Positions 37,435 to 46,200 of a stretch of 64,000 nt of DNA are shown here, in pieces (position 1 is the stretch's first letter; each line of letters starts with the position of its first letter). The notes beneath the pieces were generated by a model. The model worked only from the letters and a program-made list of their open reading frames with translations. It ran no database searches and was not told the origin of the DNA. Position numbers and translations under genes: made by a program. The stretch is from Prorocentrum cordatum (Eukaryota; Sar; Dinophyceae; Prorocentrales; Prorocentraceae), in the NCBI GenBank assembly GCA_963575745.1, contig CAUYUJ010003016.1, forward strand, positions 19,003-83,002, read 5' to 3'.

Positions 37435-40209
37435 GCGGCGGTCGTGTGACCACGTTGCCGTCTGACTCGGGGGCATGCTGTTAGCGGATGGCTCCGCAGG
37501 AGTCGCTGGTGCGGCTACGCTCACGATCTCCACGCGGGTTGGCCCCGCAGAGTCCGACGAGCCTCCGCCCGTGTAGCTTGGTGGTGGTGGCGGTGTCGCG
37601 GGTGGCCCCGCTTGGTTCTCAGGCGTCCATTTATTCACCGCCTCCTGGACTGCCCAGAATATCTTAGACTTCAGGGCATCCTTCATATGTGGCCAGGTCC
37701 CCTCGGGACACTGTTGGCCCTCCCACCAGCTGTTCAGCGTCCTGTCCACGATCAAACGGGTCGTGTCTTCCAGGAGCTGCTTGTCGAGATACGGCTCGAC
37801 AATGTACGTATCAGTCGTGACGGTCATGGACTGTCCCGTCGCGGGTTGCCCCGCTGTGGTCTCGGCGGGTGGCCCCGCACTTACTCCGGCGGGTGGCCCC
37901 GCACTGACGGGGTCCTCTTCGTTCTCCGTCTCGGTGTAGCCATCTCGACTGCTGCGGATTGTGAAGGTGTTCGTGACCGTCTGGCTTTTAGCCCCGTCAT
38001 ACAAACCGCAGGGAATCGCGAGATGTCCCGAGGGAGTTTTCTTCGCCCTCAGGACCTTGGCACCCCTTCCCAGCTTCAGGGTGTAGTCACCGCTGGGGAA
38101 GATAACCTTCTGGTAGCCTGGCTTCAGCACGATGATCGTGTCACGTGCTTCCATGGCTCCTAGGCCCCAGATGGCCGGGAGATTGGCACCCGAGCCTTCT
38201 GCGATGTTGGAGGCATACTCCTCGATACGGGGGCTTGCCTCATTGGCGTATTGCACCCCGATCTTGAAGTTGCCCATCTTCCGACATATCGCAGCACCCT
38301 CACCGACACCGTTGATGTAGAGGGTCTTGCTCAGGGTGCATATGGCAGGTCTGTGATTGTACCTGGCCATAATCTCCTGGAAGGTTCGCGCCGTATTGGC
38401 TCCAATGATGTTCACGTTGGAGCCAATGTCTAGCATGAACGAGATGCAGGGCATACCGTCTTCGTCAGGAAAGAATGTCCCATTTCGCGCTGCCAGAGCC
38501 ATTGTACCATGGTCATCGGTGTGGTACGTAATCTGTGAACCGAGTGTGCCTTTCAACAGGCGTTGTTCAAGCACCCATTGACTCATGGTTAACTCGGTGC
38601 ACCACATCTGCTCATATTGGCGGCGCTCCTCCACGGTAATTGGTTCCTGTTCGAGAACCCAATAATTCGCAGAGAGTGTGGACATCCATTCACCTCCTGG
38701 CGGCAGCGTGTCCGTGTCGTCACGTGCATAGGTCAGCCCCTCTGTATCGATCATGAATGTGGTGTGGAACTGGGCTGCCTCCGCGCTCTCAGCGCTTGCC
38801 CGGCTCCTAGCGCTGACCGGGCTTGCCACACGTGAGGTCCTGGATGATCCAGTTGGCCTTCGAGTCCCGCCTCCGCTCCTGCCACTCCGCCTGATGTTGG
38901 CCTCCATTGCCCTCAGGAAACCTGGATTTGGAGGCCCATTTGCGGGTGGCCCCGCTTTGGCGGCGGGAGCCGCTTCAGCGGGTGGCCCCGCAGCTGGGGG
39001 CTCCTGTGCTCGAAGCGTAGGCAGGATTGGCATCTGGATGCCTTGCTCTGGCGCTGGCCAGGGGTATGCCTGTGCAGCTGGGGCACGTGCGGATGGCTCC
39101 GCCGATTGTGCGGCTCGAGCCTCTAGTGCCTCCACTGCTTCCCGTAGCCGACGCATTTCCCGGGCATCTGCCACGTACCTCTCCTGCTGGCGCGCTTGTT
39201 CTGACTCAGCGTCGCGCTGTCCAGCATATGGGAAATGTGCTATAACTATGCCCGGCCCACGACATACAGCGCAGGGGGCCTCGTTCGGCGCACCTGGCCG
39301 CTGATTGCGGACGTGCTGCTGTGCAACACGATCCCAGCATATATCGTGGAAGAAGTGCCCACACGCCAGTCTCCACACTATGGTGCCCATCTCGTAGGTG
39401 TCCATACAGATTGGGCACTGTGTGAAGTTGTAGTCTGAAATAACTGGAGCAGGCACGTCTGGGCGAGTCCGAGCTTGGCGCTCGAAAGTGGTTTCGCCCT
39501 CCCGATATGGCGTCGGTGGCGGTCGTCTATCTGTCCGTTCAGCGGGTGGCCCCGCGTCTGCGGGTGTCCCCGCTTGGGTCTCACGCTCGATCCTTCTCTG
39601 GATCGCGCGTTGTTGGCGCAGCCTGGCGTTGTCCCGAGCCTGCTGCCTAGATGCCAGTATCGCTTGCTGCGTGTTGTGCACGTCGCGGATGTAGTCTGGC
39701 ATGCTGCCCATAGCGGCTGGCACCGCGAGACCAGCTGGCTGAACTACGGTCTCGGGGTCCGTCGGCGTGGGCATGTAGGCGTAGTGCGGCATAGACTGCG
39801 CATCGACCGCTCGTGTAAACTGCAAACGAAACATCTCATTGGCAAGATTCCGAGTGTATTCGTTCGCAGGTGGCCCCGCAATCATAGGAGTGTTATTCAT
39901 CTGCGCGTAGTACTCCGGGTACATCGGCGCGTCCATGGCCTGTGCCTCTGCTGGTCCATGATTGTCCCATCCATATATTGGGTGTGATGCTATTCCTGGA
40001 ATAAACACCTGTCGATATGGATTCGTGGGATCAGCATTTGGAGCATCTTCAGAAGTCCAGCTCCAGAGAGGCCGAAAGTCGCCATGATTCGTAACATCTA
40101 TGTTGCGGTTCCGCAACAGGCTGGGCACTCTATCAGCTTGTTGCTGCAGAAAGGTAGCCTGTGCTCTTAAGTTGGCTGCCCGACGTTCATAGTCTGACCT
40201 TGCTGTCCG
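37432..40209 (-). CDS. Copia RING-H2 finger and aspartic protease ORF
   Basis: Open from 40209 in the -1 frame relative to Gag; the only early start is GTG at 40128 (residue 1). A complete RING-H2 is visible: C238, C241, C256, H258, H261, C264, C286, C289. RING-H2 proteins usually act as ubiquitin E3 ligases. D567-I-G-S in FMLDIGSNVNIIG is the retropepsin active site with Ile for Thr/Ser, followed by a downstream beta-rich region to ~750. Coiled-coil Arg/Gln text precedes the RING. Many AGPPA-type hexapeptides mark hairpin repeats. Protease cleaves the polyproteins; the RING's role is unknown. Confidence 0.75.
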   Translation of the reverse strand, partial: RTARSDYERRAANLRAQATFLQQQADRVPSLLRNRNIDVTNHGDFRPLWSWTSEDAPNADPTNPYRQVFIPGIASHPIYGWDNHGPAEAQAMDAPMYPEYYAQMNNTPMIAGPPANEYTRNLANEMFRLQFTRAVDAQSMPHYAYMPTPTDPETVVQPAGLAVPAAMGSMPDYIRDVHNTQQAILASRQQARDNARLRQQRAIQRRIERETQAGTPADAGPPAERTDRRPPPTPYREGETTFERQARTRPDVPAPVISDYNFTQCPICMDTYEMGTIVWRLACGHFFHDICWDRVAQQHVRNQRPGAPNEAPCAVCRGPGIVIAHFPYAGQRDAESEQARQQERYVADAREMRRLREAVEALEARAAQSAEPSARAPAAQAYPWPAPEQGIQMPILPTLRAQEPPAAGPPAEAAPAAKAGPPANGPPNPGFLRAMEANIRRSGRSGGGTRRPTGSSRTSRVASPVSARSRASAESAEAAQFHTTFMIDTEGLTYARDDTDTLPPGGEWMSTLSANYWVLEQEPITVEERRQYEQMWCTELTMSQWVLEQRLLKGTLGSQITYHTDDHGTMALAARNGTFFPDEDGMPCISFMLDIGSNVNIIGANTARTFQEIMARYNHRPAICTLSKTLYINGVGEGAAICRKMGNFKIGVQYANEASPRIEEYASNIAEGSGANLPAIWGLGAMEARDTIIVLKPGYQKVIFPSGDYTLKLGRGAKVLRAKKTPSGHLAIPCGLYDGAKSQTVTNTFTIRSSRDGYTETENEEDPVSAGPPAGVSAGPPAETTAGQPATGQSMTVTTDTYIVEPYLDKQLLEDTTRLIVDRTLNSWWEGQQCPEGTWPHMKDALKSKIFWAVQEAVNKWTPENQAGPPATPPPPPSYTGGGSSDSAGPTRVEIVSVAAPATPAEPSANSMPPSQTATWSHDRR
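38942..38991. repeat. Hairpin array, three units at 18-nt period
   Basis: GCGGG-TGGC-CCCGC, GCGGC-GGGA-GCCGC, GCGGG-TGGC-CCCGC. The middle unit changes both sides of stem position 5 together. Confidence 0.9.
40167..40209 (-). promoter_or_regulatory. Gag/protease -1 overlap
   Basis: The protease frame opens after a TGA at 40210-40212 and Gag ends at TAA 40167-40169, leaving a 43-nt overlap in the -1 frame. The overlapped text in the new frame (SDYERRAANL) is coding-like and continues into a Gln-rich helix. No canonical slippery heptamer is visible. It may be a programmed shift or an indel. Confidence 0.5.
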
Positions 40210-43200
40210 TCAGCGGGTGGCCCCGCGTGTGCGGGTGACTCCGCAGGCGTTCGCTCGGCGGGTGTCCCCGCAGCCACTCCTCCTTCACTACCCCTCGGAG
40301 TGCCAAAGGGAGTGGTCGCCTGGAGTGCTGCTGCGAGCGCCGGATTCCCGCGAATCGCCTGGAGTCTTTGCCACAAGCTGTTCTCGCTCGTTTCAGACGG
40401 CGGAGTCCGAAACGGCGAGCCACCATCTGAACCGCCCATAGGGACAAACCTCGCACCTCCAGCTTGCTGCGGAGGGCGTTGTGGTTGTGGTCCTAGGACG
40501 CCTGGTGGCCCCGCAGGAGTGCGCAGGTTCCTCTGCTGTGCGTCTTGGATACCTGTATGCACTGCCCACGGGTCAGCACGATATAGCTGATCGGTCAGTC
40601 CAGAGACGTCGGCTGGTGTCAAATAGCTGTTGAGGGCCTGGACCCATGTCTGCTGGTCCGGCCTCAAAGGAGATGCTACCGTTGCTACTGGTGTGACCAC
40701 TTGTTGCCATGAACCGTCCGAGGTGTCTACCGCGGGTGTCCCCGCACCTGCGGGTGGCCCCGCTTCAGGCATGACCTCGTCCTCCTGGGCATTCATCATG
40801 AGGACTGTCTGTGTGTCGTACGGTCGTGGAGCAACATCTTGCTCGGTCATGACCAAATTGAATGGGCGACCGTCCGTCTTAGTCCAGCCCTTTAGGTACA
40901 TGGCGTGATCTTCCATTACACCCAGAGTTCTGTCACACATTTTAAGTGGCAGGTAGTCATCGGTGCGAATCCTGTCCGCGGGTTGGCCCCGCCTCCGCGA
41001 CTTGTCATAAGCCAGCGGATTGCTCCAGGCTTCGCCGACCCGATATTTCGCAATGCTCACAATCTGGAGGATATGATCGGGCGGTATACGTCCGTCGTGG
41101 CCCCGTGTCATGACTATGTCATTTGCTGATCTCCATAGGGAGAAGCCACTGGACAGCATCTTGTTGATGCTGCAGAATATGAGCACCTCCGAGTCAGGAC
41201 GGATGCCCGATTGAATCCTCGGGTCGCCCGGGAGGTAGGGGCAGCCGTGCACAAATTGGCGCCCCCCCTTCCTTTTAGGGTTGTCCTGTGCGAGGCATGA
41301 AAGGCCATTAGCAAGGATGTCCTTGACATACTCCCACTGTGTCCCGTGGATGAAATATACTGGGTCGTCTGGTTCTTTCATCCATGTTGTGATCGGCTTA
41401 TAAAGCGACTCGGGACAGTGGATGCCTGGACTGCTGTGGCCGTTCGTGGCTCTGATGAAGTACTGTGGCCTGCGTGCCTTTGGTCGAAACCTGGGAGGCA
41501 GCAGCATGCTGTCCTCAACGCACTTCATCTGGAGCCTGCCCTTCTGCATGCCGTGATGGTCAATCATCTCACAGCAGTTTAGCAGCACCCAATACACGTA
41601 TGACGTGTGGGGCCTGCCCTTGATCAGCACCTCGTGCATTTCACGATAGCCTTTCCACTGATCATTTTCAGTCCAGTTTGTCAGCAGATCGTCAACAACA
41701 ACCCAGCCATCGTATGGATCGAAAGTGCTGATCTTTTCGAAGTGTCGGCTGAATCCGTCCTTCCAATATGGACTATGGCGTAGGGCTGTAGAGAACCATA
41801 TTGACACCTTGGTCATTTGCCCTTCGCGCGGCAAAGTCGGATCCATGCCGAACCTCTCCATGACCTTCAGGAGCTCTGCTTTATGCTGCGCAACGCGTAG
41901 TGGCGGCCTGTCTCGCAACATATTTCCCACGGTTTGTTGTTCACGTTCCCAGTCGTTGCGGCACTCGAAGTTACGACGATCAGGGCAATTAATGACCTCG
42001 TATCGGTCCGTATCGTCTCGAGTGACTCGTGGGTTTATGGTGCGCTTCGGGCCTTTGCCTTCAATGCCTTGCCAGTATTCGATGGCTCCCAGAGGGATGT
42101 TCCTAAGAACAGACATTACTGGCTGCCCGCGCGCGGGTGGCCCCGCTAATGCAGCTGGCGGCGCTTTAACGGGTGGCCCAGCAGAGCCTGCGGCTGACGA
42201 GGCAGCTCCAGCGGATGACTCCGCGCCAGGGTTCGGGTGACCTTGGTCAGCAACTGCATCATCGGTTAGTTTCTGTCGGTCGCCAAATTCTTTGAGGACT
42301 CTGAAGCGTTCTTCTCTTGAGAGAGTGCCTTCTGCGGGTGTCCCCGCTGCTGCAGCTGGCGCCGCTTTAGCGGGTGGCCCCGCAGAGCCCTTGTCCTCCT
42401 TAGCCTTGGCGGCCGCTTCTGCCCGCACCGACCTCATCCCAGCTTCGGGCTTCGGCTGTGCTTTCATTCGTGCCGAACCTGGTCGTGGTGCAAGGCGCGG
42501 CTGATGCAGAGTTGGAGTCCAGTCACCTCGGAAGGCTGCCTTAGGCTGATTGCGAGCTTCATCCTTGACATCGCCTTGGGTCGCCGGTGGCATCGGGGTC
42601 GATGGTCCAGCAAAAGCCTTCCTCCTCTCCGTCACGGACAGACCGGGAGGATCTACCGGCTCAGGGTCGTCCGTCTTGGCGATCCCTCTGGCCTTCGCCC
42701 GCCCCTGTGTGCCTTCGGGGCTCTTGGACGGGTGCCTTTTCGCAGGAGTCGGTGAAGACGAGGAGTCGGCTTCAGGTCTTGGAGGTGGTCTGCTGCCCTT
42801 GCCCGGTTGTGGACCAGGAGGGTCTCTAGGAGGGCCTTCTGGCTGGCCATGATCATGGATGACCTGCCTCATCTGGTCGATGTCGGCAGTGCCTTTTATG
42901 GCCAGCTTGTACTTGCCATTTTCATGGCGGTGAATTACCCTCGTGCAAAACCACTTCTGCGCCGAAGAGCTGTAGTACCAGCAGGCGCATCCATCAGGGA
43001 ATGGATTCTCTGAGCCGTCTTCCGCCGCCCATTCTTCATTCAGTTCGGTGTGGTCAGTGCCGGCGGCGGACCCAGCAGCAGATGCAACAGCTATCCAATC
43101 GTCGTCCGCGGACCCAGCGGCTGGCGCCGCGTCTGCGGGTGACCCCGCTTCTTTGCTGGATCCTGCGGGTGACCCCGCCTCTTTATGGAATCGGCGGTTC

Positions 43201-46200
43201 CATTCCTTGAGGCGATGGTCATTGGGAAGCTGTACCCAATTTTCCCTGACGATGTTGGCCACCTCTTCGGTCATAGGGACGCGATCGGCTTCGGTGATGC
43301 GCTTTCCTCCTCCAGGGACCTCCTTGTTAGGATCATGGACGTTGCCAGCGTCATCTCCATGAGACCAATTCCACGGGGTCTCACCGTGATGAGGACTCCT
43401 GGAGGGGCGGTCCATCGGACAACTGCGCATGTGACCTTTGAAGGGCTCGCACTGACATACTTGTTTCCTGTATGTCTTGCGATCGTTGATGATCTCCTGT
43501 TTCTTAGCCCTTTTGTCCCAAGCCTCTGGCGTTTTGGTCTTGCCACCCTTGGTACGTATTATCACGCCAGTTTCGTCCCTTTTGGTGCAGTACTCCTTAG
43601 AGTACCAGTGGCGGATCACGTCCATCGAATAGCCGGGGTACCAGTTGATGTACCAATCCGGCACATGCTGAGCGGATACTCCAACGGAGTGCTCAGTACT
43701 GTATGGATAGCCCGATGCATCATGTGTAGGGCGTCTGGGAGCTGAACGGCTCCTCCTGCGGGCTGGCCCCGCTGACGCACTACCACGTTCCATTGGCCTT
43801 TGATCGTCATGCTCTGAGTCTCGGGGAGGCGACGGTCGTCTGTCCCTCTTGGCGTAGCGCATGTCCTCCGAGTCCTCTGAGCTGTCCTGGACCATGAACA
43901 CGTGTTGATACGGGCTTCGGAAGTACCCGATGTCGTTTAACTGCTCCATCGTGAGGTCGTTAAGGTCTATTTGATCACAACCTTGCATAAATACATCCAT
44001 AGACCAAGCGGGTGGCCCCGCTGTTGCGGCTGGCGTCACTTCGGCGGGTGACCCCGCTAGAGCCTGGAGTGCTGTCAGCATCTGAGGTGCCGACATGTCC
44101 GAATCCAGGTATGGACGCAGCCGTGCAGCCCCTGGGCGCGACAGCAGGTCGTTCATGGTTATCTGCTGATGTGCTGGCGCACTCAGGAGTCGGATTGCTT
44201 CAGCGACCTGCTCTTGGAGCATGTCCTTATAGTCATCTTCCGCCTCTTCGGAGTCAGAGTACGCGGGATGGCCCCGCATTTCGTCATCAGCGTCTCCCGC
44301 CTCCGAACCAGCTCGCGAAAGGTCTGGCAGCAACGGCGTGCCAATCACCTGCGGTGCCAGCGCGGCGGTGAGCTCTTCCTCGGTCGCCGGGACGGTCTCA
44401 GCTTCGGAGACCTCGTCGCCGGCGGGTGGCCCCGCTGGAAGACCGAACCAAGCATTGAACGCGACCTCGTCGACCTCGTCCCAGCCGTGGAACTCGTCGA
44501 AGAGGGTCACTGCGTAGTCTTCCAGGGCTACGGTTGCTTCAGCGTAGCGGGCCATCACGTAATACGTGGAGGAGCCCGCAGCGGGAGCCGCTTCTGGATT
44601 GACGTAAAACTCGTAGTCAATGTAGTCTATGTCATCCATAAAAGAATTTTGAGCCAAATGCACGGATCCCTTTCCTTTCCCCTTCGGGCATTGATCGCGC
44701 AAATGCTCTGTGCTACCGCATGTATGACACTTCATAGTATTGCCAGAAGCGTCCCTAGGGTTGCCCCTCCGCCCTTTTCCCTTACCGGAGGTCCGCCTGT
44801 GACCCCGACCTTTGCCTCCGATAAGAACTTCTTCAAAGGCTATATCAGTTAAGGACGTGAGGAAAGCAGTAATACCCCTACCATGCATACGGCGTCTGCG
44901 ACCCCCTTTGCCACGACCCTTTCCATATCGTTTGAAATGTCGGCGTACTGCACGTCTCACTTTTCTGACTGGTTTCTTCATAAAGCGCCTCCAACGGCGT
45001 TTTGATTTGCGATAGGCCATAAAAGCGGCTTCCGCTCTTTGTTGTTCAGAAAGGTGAGTGTCATCCGCTGGATAGTCATTACCAGCAGAGACTATGCCAT
45101 TGTGCTCATCGTCAGATGAGGTGTCTGTGTCAGTGCCAGATTCAAACGGTGAGGGTGGCTGAGACCCTTGAGCGGATGACTCCGCTTGGCCCCAGAGGGT
45201 TGTGCCCGAGGGCGGGCTTGCAGTGTAGGCGGCGCCTGGCGAGTAGTTCGACCAGGCGTTCGCCTCAGCTGCCTCTGCCGATGCCTGGCCAGTCTGCCCT
45301 AAAAGGGCAGTGGCCTCGTTGGGCATATCGGCTGGGTCAGCCCAAGGATTTGGCTCGCCAGGACCAGCGGGTGACCCCGCAGTCGTGGCGTAGACACCTG
45401 CATGCGAGTGGTGCCCTGTGAAGATACCCGCTATGTTGCCAGGAGAGCGCTCGGCGACATGTCCGTAGTTCCTCATCCTGGTCAGCAGCCTGTCATAGTC
45501 TGCTTGTGTTCGGGGCATCTGATGATTAAAGGGCTCCAGCAGGTGTTGGGCTCGTGACGCGCCAACGCCTAACGCTCTGAAGAGAATCAGCGTTAGGATC
45601 TGAAAGTTGGGGATGACAAATCCAACAGAGTTAGCCTCGTCACGGGCCATCTCGAACCGAGCTAACACTGAGTCGATTCGCTCGCCCCTTTCGACGCGAA
45701 AGTCGATAAGGGCAGTGCCAGAGTTGAGCTGGCGCTCATCTTCCAGATTTTCAAATTTGGTGCTCAGTAAGTACAGTATATATGTTACTGCATCCGTTGG
45801 CTGTCCATTGACAGTTACACCATAATTGATGATCTGGGAGGGGACCTGCATGGCGATACGACGAGCAAGACCTTGAAGGCCTCGTTGTAGTGCTGCAGCT
45901 TGTTGTGGTGGTGTCATATTGCCGCTCGTTACGTTTAACCATGCATGTACTTCGCGAACATATTCGCGAAAAGGCGTAGTACCGGCAGGGTCCCATGAAG
46001 GGCCAGTAGTACGCGTGTCGTCCATCCCCTGCCGCATGTATCCCACAGCACATCCCATTATTACCCACAGAATGCCGAAGATAGTTATCTTAATCCAGTG
46101 CATGTGCATTTCGGCTTCGGTGATTGGTTTAGGCTGTGGTTTGTCAGGCTCTGGCGTAGTAGCCGTGAGGCGCCTGACTGGCACGGGATGCAGGTGGCCC

